Origin: an uncultured Bacteroidales bacterium
GTDB taxonomy: Bacteria; Bacteroidota; Bacteroidia; Bacteroidales; Paludibacteraceae
NCBI GenBank assembly: GCA_946185835.1
Contig: CAMHKW010000002.1
Location: forward strand, 62,001-126,000
DNA: 64,000 bases
Reading direction: 5' to 3'
In this document: in pieces, positions 16,258-24,358 of the stretch
Position numbering within the stretch: the first letter of the stretch is position 1
Layout: the number at the start of each line of letters is the position of its first letter
Program-made: the position numbers and the translations under genes
Notes under the pieces: model-generated
The model's database searches: none
What the model was told of the DNA's origin: nothing
The model's input: the letters and a program-made list of their open reading frames with translations, nothing else

Positions 16258-16312
16258 TCTCAGACATTGCTCCATAGCGTGAAGGCGTGTGCTGTGCACT
16301 GCCCGCTACAAA

Positions 16313-16349
16313 AAAGAGACGGATTGCTCCGCCTCTTGTTTTTTTTTGT
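16313..16349 (+). terminator. Rho-independent terminator after the PUR-domain gene
   Basis: An AAGAG-A-CGG stem pairs with CCG-C-CTCTT across an ATTGCT loop, with one A.C mismatch, and is followed by a G and nine Ts. It lies about 55 bp after the stop at 16257. Confidence 0.75.
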
Positions 16350-16376
16350 GGTGGTGAGGTGGGGCGGGAAGGGGGG

Positions 16377-16394
16377 AGGCGGTATATATACCGC
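16377..16394 (+). repeat. Perfect 18-bp palindrome
   Basis: GGCGGTATATATACCGCC is perfectly self-complementary. It lies downstream of the terminator in the convergent gap and is not part of the CCGCCGGTT family. It could form a cruciform or bind a dimeric protein; no function can be assigned. Confidence 0.5.
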
Positions 16395-16430
16395 CTGTTC
16401 GACAGAGGTATGGAAGTGCGAGAGTGAACA

Positions 16431-16520
16431 GCCGCCGGTTAGAAACCGGCGCATTTTTTTATTTCTTATTTTTGATTGCTTAATGGTGAATCAGCCGCCG
16501 GTTAGAAACCGGTGTACCCA
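16431..16520 (+). repeat. Two direct copies of the CCGCCGGTT palindrome with an A/T-rich spacer
   Basis: Copies at 16431-16452 and 16493-16520 both contain GCCGCCGGTTAGAAACCGG. The second ends TGTACCCA. The spacer carries a TTTCTTATTTTTGATT-CTTAATGGTGA segment that reappears next to the copies at 27.4 kb and, degenerated, at 61.6 kb. Located between convergent genes. Confidence 0.75.
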
Positions 16521-16526
16521 GTGGTG

Positions 16527-19181
16527 TTAGATGGCGGCGCGGAGGGTGATGCGGATGCCGTTGAGTCCCCAGCCGCTCAGACCGTCGGTGTGAGTGAGTC
16601 GGCGGACGTAGTCGATACGCAGTATCTTGAAGATGTTTTCTATACCGACAGTCATCTCCATGTATGGCATATAGCTGTATTTGCCCCACGAGAAGTCGGC
16701 TTTGGAGCGTACGGGCTGTCCGTTTTCGTAGTATGAGACGGGGAATTGGTAGATGCCTGTTGCTCCTTTGTATGGGTTGTTGCGGTCGGAGCAGTAGCCG
16801 GCGACCATTTGGAAGGATGCCACCCCGCGGAGTTTGAGTCGGTTGAGATAGGGAATGCGGTTGATGATCCAGCCTTTGAAATAATATGTAGAGTAGAGTG
16901 CTACGTATCGGTCCATCATAAACTCGACGGGTCTCATGAGGTGGAAGGATCGCGGGTCGAGCAGTATCGATTGGTTGGTTACGGGTTGGAAGAGTTTGGT
17001 ATATGGAGATTTGGTCCACACGTATCCTAAGTTGACGGTGAGGTCGAGGTGTCCGAAGGCAGAGAACCAGATGCGTTTTTCAGCAGACAGCTCTGTCTGG
17101 TTATAGAAGAAGTTGTCTTCGAGGATATATCCCATGCGGTTGGTGAATCGGAATACGGGTGCGTCTTTCCACAGGTTAAAAGGAGACTCTTCTCCTTGTC
17201 GGTCGTTGTAGATGTATCCTCCGGGCGAATATCTGAGGGCGAAAGTCCATCCGGCATCGTGATAGAACGGTCGGTTGGTGAGTGTGCCGTCGTCGTTGAT
17301 ACGGTTATAAAACAAGGCACGTCCGGTCTGGTTCGGTCGCAGAATGCTGCCGTTGGGTTGATTGTTAAGGAACTCTGCCCAAGTGATGATAGAGAACTCG
17401 TTAGCCCATTCTTTTTCGTATTTGAGTCGGATACGTCCGGCGTAGTATTCGGGTTTGGTCTGGTAGTTGAATTTGATGGACATGAGTATGTTGTCTCTCA
17501 TGACTACGGAGTAGCTTTGCGAGAGCTCTTCGATGTCGTAGCTGAGCGAGAGCATCAGGTAGTGTCTGAGGTTTTCGTATGGGTGGTATCTTTTCTTGTT
17601 GAACGAATAGATGAGGTTGAGTCCACCCTTAGGTCTTTTGTCGGCGAAGCCGTAAGCTAAGTATGTAGAAAGGAAGAAGTTGGGGTGCATATTGGCTGTT
17701 GTCATGCCGCCGATACGCAGTCTGACTCCTTCTTGTTCGTTGTAGCTGAAGGTGTTGAAGATAGGTCCGAAGTCCCATTTGCTTTTCGCCCAGTCGGAGG
17801 TAGTATGTACGTATTCTTGTGTGAGGTCGTTGACGGTGTTGATCAGTATTCTGAATTTAGGTACTGTCATGACTGCGGGTGCGAGGCTGTCGACGATGAG
17901 TTCTTTGTCAGAGAGTTGGCAAGCTCTGAGTCTTGGCCAGTCGCGTCCTTTGTAGAGGTTGATGCTGTCGCCGTCGATGGTGTTGCCCGCCATGGTGAAG
18001 AGTTTGTCGTCGACGCGGTTGCCTATTTGGTAGTCGGAGAACACCTCATGCTGATGTGCATATATATGGTGTTTGCTTTTTTTTGTGATAGCGAATTTGG
18101 TATACGAATGTGTCTGCTCTTGTACCCACTTGCCGTTGTCGAGTTTTCGGAATGTCTGTTCAACTTCGAGTCCTGTCACCCAGTTCATGTTACTGTTCAT
18201 CGGCACTGTGAGGTCGCATCGTTTGAGGGCGTAGGTTGAGTCTTTGACGACATAGAGGTGTCCGCTAAAGCCGTAGCTCTCGCTGTTGACGGGCACGAAG
18301 GTGAGGTGTATGCACGAGTCGTTGTCGAGCAGTAGAGTGTCTTGCAGATAGAATTGGTAGTAGCTGATACCGAGTGTCGACGACAGAGGTGAGGGGAATT
18401 TGTTGAGTAGCACGTCGACATCGTTTTGGAAGATGTTGATGGGCTGAAGTATCTGTCCGATGTTTTTGGTGAGGTTGTCGGTGCCGAATAGTTTGTCGAG
18501 TCCTTCCCACCGGTGTGCTTGTCGGATCTGTCTGTTGCGTTGCGGGTATCGTTGGTAGTAGATGTCGTATAGTGTTTCTCGGATAGAGAAGATGAGAATT
18601 TTGGTGGTGTCGAAGCGTGAGGTGTCGAGGTAGTCTTCGACGAATTTGAAGTCGCGCCAGAAGTTGTTTTTGTCGAGGTTGAAGTCGAAGGGGTCGAGCG
18701 AGAATGTCAGTTTCTCGTATCGTTGGTAGCTGTAAGCGTCTTCGGTGACGAGTCTGTTGTCGTGTTTGTGGGCTATGACGTTTCTCATTAGTTCTACCGC
18801 GGGATTGCCTTTTCTGCGGTATTTTTCTTTTTGTGTTTTCTCGGGTTTGATGACGACGTCTTCGAGTACTATGTTGTCGGGTTCGAGGCGTATTTTTTGT
18901 TTGCTGAGTATTCGTCCCTTTCGCAGTTTGAGCGTCTGCGTCTTATATCCCAGCATGCGGAATTCTACGATGTTGTGATTGGCTGTTGTTTGCAGGCTGA
19001 AGTTGCCGTCGATGTCGCTGGTGGTGCCGATACCTGTACCTTGAAACAGTATTTGAGCGAACGGCAGTGTCTCGCCGCTTTGTGCGTCGTAGATAGTGCC
19101 GCTCACGCCGGTAGCTGTTTGTGCTACGATGGTGGTATTAAGACCTATGAGTAGTAATATGACGTTAAGTATGCGGCGCAT
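16527..19181 (-). CDS. DUF5686 and carboxypeptidase-like regulatory domain outer-membrane protein
   Basis: A large envelope protein of a Bacteroidetes family: signal peptide (MRRILNVILLLIGLNTTIVAQ), CarboxypepD_reg-like beta-sandwich (about 25-110; SGETLPFAQILFQGTGIGTTSDIDGNFSL), then the DUF5686 region, whose C-terminal 400 residues alternate in the manner of an outer-membrane beta-barrel and end in an aromatic-rich strand pattern. Function unknown; members are predicted outer-membrane channels or assembly factors. I start at the Met followed by a clean signal peptide (19181) rather than the longer frame beginning at 19268, whose extra residues are Arg/His-rich and overlap the upstream gene. 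The stop of the phosphoethanolamine transferase is 2 bp upstream, so both are cotranscribed. Confidence 0.88.
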   Translation of the reverse strand: MRRILNVILLLIGLNTTIVAQTATGVSGTIYDAQSGETLPFAQILFQGTGIGTTSDIDGNFSLQTTANHNIVEFRMLGYKTQTLKLRKGRILSKQKIRLEPDNIVLEDVVIKPEKTQKEKYRRKGNPAVELMRNVIAHKHDNRLVTEDAYSYQRYEKLTFSLDPFDFNLDKNNFWRDFKFVEDYLDTSRFDTTKILIFSIRETLYDIYYQRYPQRNRQIRQAHRWEGLDKLFGTDNLTKNIGQILQPINIFQNDVDVLLNKFPSPLSSTLGISYYQFYLQDTLLLDNDSCIHLTFVPVNSESYGFSGHLYVVKDSTYALKRCDLTVPMNSNMNWVTGLEVEQTFRKLDNGKWVQEQTHSYTKFAITKKSKHHIYAHQHEVFSDYQIGNRVDDKLFTMAGNTIDGDSINLYKGRDWPRLRACQLSDKELIVDSLAPAVMTVPKFRILINTVNDLTQEYVHTTSDWAKSKWDFGPIFNTFSYNEQEGVRLRIGGMTTANMHPNFFLSTYLAYGFADKRPKGGLNLIYSFNKKRYHPYENLRHYLMLSLSYDIEELSQSYSVVMRDNILMSIKFNYQTKPEYYAGRIRLKYEKEWANEFSIITWAEFLNNQPNGSILRPNQTGRALFYNRINDDGTLTNRPFYHDAGWTFALRYSPGGYIYNDRQGEESPFNLWKDAPVFRFTNRMGYILEDNFFYNQTELSAEKRIWFSAFGHLDLTVNLGYVWTKSPYTKLFQPVTNQSILLDPRSFHLMRPVEFMMDRYVALYSTYYFKGWIINRIPYLNRLKLRGVASFQMVAGYCSDRNNPYKGATGIYQFPVSYYENGQPVRSKADFSWGKYSYMPYMEMTVGIENIFKILRIDYVRRLTHTDGLSGWGLNGIRITLRAAI

Positions 19182-19183
19182 GT

Positions 19184-20926
19184 TTATTGCGGGATGATAG
19201 TAAGTTGCAGGTTGCCGTCGAGTCCCCAAGTGATGGTGTCGGCGACGAGAGCGGTGTCGTCGAGGCATTTAGTGTGGTCGAGGTTTTGGTATTGTATGTC
19301 AGCGAGGTTGAGCAAGGTATGGAAGACGTTCATCGTGGATATCTGTTTGGTGCGGTTAGCTGTGAGGTTGTCGATTTTGTCGGGGTGTAGCTTGCGATAT
19401 TGCTTGGATGTCCAGATGAACATAGGTACGTGATATTCCCATCGGCTGCCGAGGAAGGTGCCATGCATGAGCATGAGTCGTTCGTCGTCCATGAGGTTTT
19501 CTCCATGGTCTCCGACATAGAGCATTACAACGGGTTTGCCGGTGGCTTCGAGTTCTTGTATTACGGAGTTGATGAAGAAGTCGGTATATACGATGGTGTT
19601 GTCGTAGGAGTTGACGAGTACTTCTCGGATGTTGTTGATAAGCTGTTCGCTATCTACTTTTCTGACGATGCGGTTGTGTTCGACGATGGCTTCAGAGAGC
19701 ATGTCTTTGGCAGATGCTTCGTTGAGGTCGGGAGTGAAGATACGGAATTCTTGCGGGTATCGGCATGTATATTTGTAGTGGCTTCCGAGGCTGTGTATGA
19801 CTATCATCTGTTTGTTTTTGCGTGGTTGAGTGAGCACTTTGTGCAGTGGTGCTATGAGAATAGAGTCGCAGAAGTCGCCTTTGATACGAGTGTGTGGTTC
19901 GTAGTTGCAGACGTCGCATGAGGCGCTGATACGTCTGAGGAAGGTGTTGGTGAAGCTTTGGTCGGCGATCCATGCGGTGGTATATCCTGCTTCGGCGAAG
20001 GCTTCCGGCAGAGATTTCTCGTTGGAGTAGGGGTAGTTGAACTGTGGTGTGGCTCGCGAGAGCATATATGGCACGGATATAGTGGTGAGGTTGGCAATAG
20101 AGTAGCAGCTGTCGAAGGAGATGAGGCCGTCGCGTTGCGAGAGCAGAGGCGAGGTAGGTCGTGAGTAGCCATTGAGTGCCCAATGGTCGTATCGCGCGGT
20201 CTCGCCGACAAGCAGCACTACTATTTCGTCGTTGTCGTCGGTTTTGGGTTCGATGCCGAATTTGAAGTCGTGCAAGAGTCGGTTTTGTCCGTTGATGTCG
20301 TCCCACACGATAGCAAGGTGTGCGGACTGAACGAACATATTGATAGGGCACGATTTGCTCATTCCGATGAAGATGGTAGGCGAGACGTAGTCGTCGTCGT
20401 GGACTTGGAGCAGATGCTTGTAGTGGTAGAGTACACCTGCGCAGATGATGAACCACAGCATGCAGAGCGAGAAGATGGTCCGCCGTGCCGACTTATGATG
20501 CAACAGCGGCTCGGCAGGTATATTCCTGCGGCAGATAAAGAAATAGAGTCCGATGAAGAGAAAGGCGAGGATGAACAATGGCCAGTAGGTGGTTACCAAT
20601 TCCCAGAACTCACCCGGTTCGGCAGCGATGACGGTGTAGATAAACATCACAGAGGTGGTTCTGCGGTCCATTACTTGGTAGACTATCTCTATAATGTTGA
20701 GTATCAGAATGGGAGAGGATAGATAGAAGAACAGCCTTTGTGGCAGGATGGTGAGTCCGATGAGCCAGAATAAGACAGCTGAGATAAAGTATATGAGTGT
20801 AAGCCCGAAGCCGCTGATGTCTTCGGCAAGGAAGATGCCTGTAAGGTTGGGTAAGAGGAGTAGTAGAGAAAGGAATATGAAGCTTGCCAGATATTTGCGG
20901 CGGTTAGTAGAAGTGGGTGTAGTCAT
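19184..20926 (-). CDS. Phosphoethanolamine transferase (EptA-like, sulfatase superfamily)
   Basis: Inner-membrane enzyme with a periplasmic domain that transfers phosphoethanolamine from phosphatidylethanolamine to a surface glycolipid, usually lipid A. Five membrane segments occupy residues 10-175; the catalytic domain starts at about 235 with VVLLVGETARYDHWALNGYSRPTSP (metal-binding Glu) and has LTTISVPYM, where Thr is the expected nucleophile, and YVGDHGENL (metal Asp-His). In Gram-negatives this modification lowers surface negative charge and polymyxin sensitivity; whether lipid A is the target here is inference. Own promoter upstream, DUF5686 gene 2 bp downstream. Confidence 0.88.
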   Translation of the reverse strand: MTTPTSTNRRKYLASFIFLSLLLLLPNLTGIFLAEDISGFGLTLIYFISAVLFWLIGLTILPQRLFFYLSSPILILNIIEIVYQVMDRRTTSVMFIYTVIAAEPGEFWELVTTYWPLFILAFLFIGLYFFICRRNIPAEPLLHHKSARRTIFSLCMLWFIICAGVLYHYKHLLQVHDDDYVSPTIFIGMSKSCPINMFVQSAHLAIVWDDINGQNRLLHDFKFGIEPKTDDNDEIVVLLVGETARYDHWALNGYSRPTSPLLSQRDGLISFDSCYSIANLTTISVPYMLSRATPQFNYPYSNEKSLPEAFAEAGYTTAWIADQSFTNTFLRRISASCDVCNYEPHTRIKGDFCDSILIAPLHKVLTQPRKNKQMIVIHSLGSHYKYTCRYPQEFRIFTPDLNEASAKDMLSEAIVEHNRIVRKVDSEQLINNIREVLVNSYDNTIVYTDFFINSVIQELEATGKPVVMLYVGDHGENLMDDERLMLMHGTFLGSRWEYHVPMFIWTSKQYRKLHPDKIDNLTANRTKQISTMNVFHTLLNLADIQYQNLDHTKCLDDTALVADTITWGLDGNLQLTIIPQ

Positions 20927-21003
20927 TTGTCTTGCTGATTGTTGCGAAAAAGTGATAGATAATGCGAAATGTTAATCACGCCATTAGTCCTAAATTAAGC
21001 GTG

Positions 21004-21034
21004 CAAAGTTACAACATTTTTTCCAAATAGCAAG
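21004..21034 (-). promoter_or_regulatory. Promoter for the phosphoethanolamine transferase-DUF5686 unit
   Basis: Minus strand: CTTG (-33, 21034-21031), 19 bp spacer, TAACTTTG (-7, 21011-21004). The ATG is about 78 bp downstream. Confidence 0.7.
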
Positions 21035-21061
21035 AAACATTTTGTAAGTTATTGTCAAGTG

Positions 21062-21092
21062 TTGCACATAATGAATTATTTTTGTAACTTTG
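21062..21092 (+). promoter_or_regulatory. Promoter for the HAD-acyltransferase unit
   Basis: TTG at 21062-21064, 20 bp spacer, TAACTTTG at 21085-21092. It is divergent from the transferase promoter 28 bp away. The leader before the GTG start is about 90 nt. Confidence 0.7.
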
Positions 21093-21184
21093 CAGCCGAT
21101 GTGCTTGTGTGCCATGTGGTGTAGAGTAAGTGCAAGTGCACCAATATGTTGTTCGAAAATTAAAACTAATAAATATATCGGAGC

Positions 21185-21814
21185 GTGGATAATAAACCAT
21201 TATTACCTTCAGAAGGTGTCGTTGCTGTGATTTTCGATGTTGATGGTACGTTGTACGACAAGAGTCGTTTGGCGTTGCGTTTGATATTTTCGGATTTGCG
21301 TCATGCGTTGATATTAGGCTCGGAGCGTCTTGCTCGTCGGGATCTTCGCGGTAAGGCGTTTGCTGATGGTAATGCTTTTTATAGCGAGTTGTTTGTTCAC
21401 ATGTCGCGTTATGGTATGGTGTCGGCAGAGGGTGCTCGGAAATGGTATTTCGAGGACTATATGCCTCTTACGGTTCGTCTGCTTAGACAATATTATAAGG
21501 CATACGACTATGTGTTGCCCCTGCTTAAGGAGCTTCGCGCTCGCGGGATAGTGACTGCGGTATTTTCCGACTATGGTTGTGTCGACGAGAAGCTTCGTGC
21601 GTTAGGCATTGACCCTGCGCTTTTTGATTATAGGTTCTCGGCTCAGGAGCTTGGCGGTCTGAAACCCAACGTGGAGTTGTTTGGCAGAGTGCTTTCGGCG
21701 ATGAACGTAGAAGCGGCAGGTGCAGTGATGGTAGGCGATAGCGACAAGAGCGATGGCGAGGGAGCACGTAGGGCGGGTATGCGTTTTGTGAAAGTGAGTC
21801 GCCCACAACAGTGA
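21185..21814 (+). CDS. HAD family hydrolase (phosphatase)
   Basis: Cytoplasmic haloacid-dehalogenase phosphatase of about 209 residues. Motif I is FDVDGTLYD (Asp nucleophile), motif II lies in AVFSDYG, motif III is the Lys of LGGLKPNVELF and motif IV is MVGDSDKSD. The cap is helical (about 30-95), type C1, as in phosphoglycolate-phosphatase-like enzymes. The annotated start is a GTG; no ATG precedes the conserved core. It lies 49 bp before an acyltransferase of the PlsC family, suggesting a lipid- or glycerophosphate-related substrate, but this rests on context only. Confidence 0.85.
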   Translation: MDNKPLLPSEGVVAVIFDVDGTLYDKSRLALRLIFSDLRHALILGSERLARRDLRGKAFADGNAFYSELFVHMSRYGMVSAEGARKWYFEDYMPLTVRLLRQYYKAYDYVLPLLKELRARGIVTAVFSDYGCVDEKLRALGIDPALFDYRFSAQELGGLKPNVELFGRVLSAMNVEAAGAVMVGDSDKSDGEGARRAGMRFVKVSRPQQ

Positions 21815-21863
21815 TGAATAACCGAAGAACGTTAGAATCAGGAAAATAAATAATATTACAATA

Positions 21864-22721
21864 ATGAATAAACGTTACGATACCTTAGAGGTAGAAGAGG
21901 GCGTGTATGTGCCCGAAATAGGAAAGACGTACCCTCAAGACGGTCCGGACAAGTCGTTGCTCAGACCGAAGTACATCTATAATTATGTGTTCGACGAGAC
22001 CTATCCTTATCTTGATGACTCGTTGCGTTACCGTTTCAATAACTGGTTCGGATATTATATGTTTCTGTATCCGATAGTATGTACGGCTAATTTCATAAAG
22101 AACGGAGTGCGTATTCGTGGTCGTGAGAATCTGCGTAAGTGGCGTAAGGAGCTGAAGGCGCATGGTGCAATAACGATAGCCAACCATTGCAATCGTTTAG
22201 ATGCTCCGGCGGTGCTGTTGGCTGTGCGTGCAAACAGGTTTACTCGTATTCCGATGTTCGCTCCGAATTTCAACACTAAGGACCATTGGTATATGTGGGC
22301 TGTAGGCGGGATCCCGATTCCCGAGGGTGGTCTTGAAGCGATGAAGCGTTTTAACGAGGCATTCGACGAGTATAACCGTCGTGGTTCGTGGTTTCATATC
22401 TTCCCCGAGGCAGCTCGTTGGGACGGTTATAAGCCGTTGCGTCCGTTCCAGAAGGGTGCGTTTACGATGGCATATAAATACGATAAGCCTATCATTCCTT
22501 GTGTGATAACGTATCGCAAGCGTACCGGCATCTACCGTCTGTTTGGCAGTCAGGATGAGCCGTTGCTGACCGTTACCATTGGTGAGCCGATCTTCCCGGA
22601 CAAGACTCAAAGCCGTAAGACAGAGGTCGACCGGATGCGTTCGTTGGCTCATAGCCGTATGGTTAAGATGGCAGGTATCAAGCACAACACGTGGCCTGAC
22701 AAGCCTGAGAACGAGAAATAA
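21864..22721 (+). CDS. PlsC-family 1-acylglycerol-3-phosphate acyltransferase-like protein
   Basis: Membrane-associated acyltransferase. The catalytic HxxxxD motif is IANHCNRLDAP and the substrate-binding motif normally FPEG is FPEAARW. A hydrophobic segment YYMFLYPIVCTANFI at about 65-80 anchors it. Other family blocks are GGIPIPEGGLEAMKRFNEAFDEY and KPIIPCVITYRKRTG. The 60-residue N-terminal part before the membrane segment is polar and longer than in housekeeping PlsC. Likely role: acylation of a lysophospholipid or related lipid; the acceptor is not certain. Second gene of a unit with the HAD phosphatase, convergent with the helicase gene after 15 bp. Confidence 0.85.
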   Translation: MNKRYDTLEVEEGVYVPEIGKTYPQDGPDKSLLRPKYIYNYVFDETYPYLDDSLRYRFNNWFGYYMFLYPIVCTANFIKNGVRIRGRENLRKWRKELKAHGAITIANHCNRLDAPAVLLAVRANRFTRIPMFAPNFNTKDHWYMWAVGGIPIPEGGLEAMKRFNEAFDEYNRRGSWFHIFPEAARWDGYKPLRPFQKGAFTMAYKYDKPIIPCVITYRKRTGIYRLFGSQDEPLLTVTIGEPIFPDKTQSRKTEVDRMRSLAHSRMVKMAGIKHNTWPDKPENEK

Positions 22722-22736
22722 AAAACAATGTGATTG

Positions 22737-24122
22737 TCACATGACGAGGTATACTTGTTCGGTGGCGCGTGTGATGGCTGTATATAGCCAGCGGTAGTAT
22801 TGCTCGTCGATGGTTTCGGGCGGCATTGCTATGTCGACGAATACGCGTTTCCACTGCCCGCCTTGTGCTTTGTGGCATGTCACAGCATAGGCGTGTTTGA
22901 TGTGCAGAGCGTTGTAATACGGGTTAGCCATTATCGTCTTTACCAGCTCTTTGTGGTTGCGTATCTCGGGATAGTCTTCGGCGATGCGGCTGAAGAGTGT
23001 CTGCTGCATTTTGTAGGCTGCGTCGGGCGATTCGCTGAGTAGTGTGTCGAGACAGACGATGGCGTCGATGTCGTGTTGATAGTCTTCGCTGCGCAGTGTG
23101 GCGTCGGCGAATCGGAGTCCGTAGAGTTCGCGTTCGTGTCTGAGTCGTTCGATGGTGAGCATGTCGCCGTTGGCGATGAAGTCGAGACCTTCGTATTGTT
23201 GTGAGAAGAAATAGTTGTTTTTCGTTACCATGACGCGGTCGCCGGTGGTGAGCAGGTCTTCCTTCCATAGTACGCGGCTTCTGATACCTTGGTTGTAGAG
23301 GTTCATTCGTCGGTTAGAGCGTGTTACTATTATCGTCTCAGCCTCTCCCACTTGTTTGTATGCTTTCTCGACGAGTTCGAGCATCTGTTGTCCGTCGATA
23401 ATCTCGAAGTCGGCGTTGTCGGCTGTGTTCCATTGCGGTTGTGAGCTGACTTGTGCTTTTCGGAGTTGGTCGCGCAGATAAGTGGCGTTGGCGAGGATAC
23501 CGCTTTCGAGGGCTTGTCGTGCAACGGAAGTGAGCTGATATTGCATTACTTGCAATCCGTATCCTGAGAGGTTGGCACTGTCGAGAGCCGGACTGTGTAT
23601 CTGTCCGACGGGTGGCAGCTGTGCGTCGTCGCCGATGAGCATAAGTCGGCATGTGGGGCTGCTATATACGTATTCCACGAGGTCGTCGAGCAGTCGTCCG
23701 GTACCGAAGGCGTTGCTGTCGGTCGACCGGTCGGCAATCATAGAAGCCTCGTCGACGATGAAGAGTGTATGTTCTTGCTTGTTTTGTGCAAGCGAGAAGA
23801 CGGGTTCGCCGAGTGAGCGCTGGCGGTATATATACTTATGAATGGTATATGCGGGGTATCCGGAATATGCGCTCATCACTTTGGCTGCACGTCCGGTAGG
23901 TGCGAGTAAGACGGTAGGCTGGTGTAGTTTGTCCATAGCTCTGACCAAGGCACCTGTCATGCTCGTCTTTCCCGTTCCGGCATATCCGCGCAGCAAGAAG
24001 ATGCTGTCGTTTTGGCGTGAGGTGATGAAAGAGCCTAACAGCAGTGCCAAGCCGCCCTTCTCTTCGTTGGGTTCGAATGGCAGTTCTTGAAGGATACAGT
24101 CGGCGATGAAATGTTCGAGCAT
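22737..24122 (-). CDS. RecD-like ATP-dependent DNA helicase
   Basis: SF1B 5'-to-3' DNA helicase, probably in replication-fork or recombination repair. Walker A is LRGYAGTGKTSM (residues about 45-55), Walker B is FIVDEASMI, GDDAQLPPVG is motif III and the C-terminal UvrD_C_2 motif TCHKAQGGQWKRVFVDI is followed by YTAITRATEQVYLV. At 461 residues it is shorter than RecD2 and lacks its N-terminal HhH region, matching the short Bacteroidetes AAA helicase. Monocistronic on the minus strand, ending against the acyltransferase. Confidence 0.9.
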   Translation of the reverse strand: MLEHFIADCILQELPFEPNEEKGGLALLLGSFITSRQNDSIFLLRGYAGTGKTSMTGALVRAMDKLHQPTVLLAPTGRAAKVMSAYSGYPAYTIHKYIYRQRSLGEPVFSLAQNKQEHTLFIVDEASMIADRSTDSNAFGTGRLLDDLVEYVYSSPTCRLMLIGDDAQLPPVGQIHSPALDSANLSGYGLQVMQYQLTSVARQALESGILANATYLRDQLRKAQVSSQPQWNTADNADFEIIDGQQMLELVEKAYKQVGEAETIIVTRSNRRMNLYNQGIRSRVLWKEDLLTTGDRVMVTKNNYFFSQQYEGLDFIANGDMLTIERLRHERELYGLRFADATLRSEDYQHDIDAIVCLDTLLSESPDAAYKMQQTLFSRIAEDYPEIRNHKELVKTIMANPYYNALHIKHAYAVTCHKAQGGQWKRVFVDIAMPPETIDEQYYRWLYTAITRATEQVYLVM

Positions 24123-24217
24123 GGTGGCGTCAGGTTATAAGATTCAGAGCCAGAGAGAGTGAGGACGTCTGTAATGGCGTATGGCTATTGCTGAAAGCGT
24201 ATTTTTTTAAGAAAAAT

Positions 24218-24248
24218 TTTGGTGTTATAAAAAAAAGTAGTACTTTTG
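24218..24248 (+). promoter_or_regulatory. Promoter for SRP RNA
   Basis: TTTG at 24218-24221, 19 bp spacer, TACTTTTG at 24241-24248, then the RNA's GGGTAAG begins 6 bp later. This is one of the cleanest -33/-7 promoters in the window. Confidence 0.8.
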
Positions 24249-24253
24249 CAGTC

Positions 24254-24358
24254 GGGTAAGTCCTACACGACCAGCTCCCTCTGAATTCCCCCAGGTCTTG
24301 ACCGAAGCAAGGGTAGGAGGTTGTAGCGGTGCGATGTAGTAAGCTTACCCTTTTTTTT
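24254..24358 (+). ncRNA. ffs: Signal recognition particle RNA (small bacterial 4.5S type)
   Basis: RNA scaffold that binds Ffh and FtsY for cotranslational membrane targeting. The 5' GGGTAAG pairs with CTTACCC at 24344-24350, closing a single long hairpin of about 97 nt. The conserved domain IV reads CTCCCTCTGAATTCCCCCAG, then GGTCTTGACC, then GAAGCAAGGGTAGGAGG, with the symmetric and asymmetric loops of SRP RNA. The apical loop is CUUG closed by GGU/ACC instead of the usual GNRA (GGAA). Eight Ts follow and act as the terminator; they reach the stop codon of the convergent subtilase gene. Confidence 0.92.
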
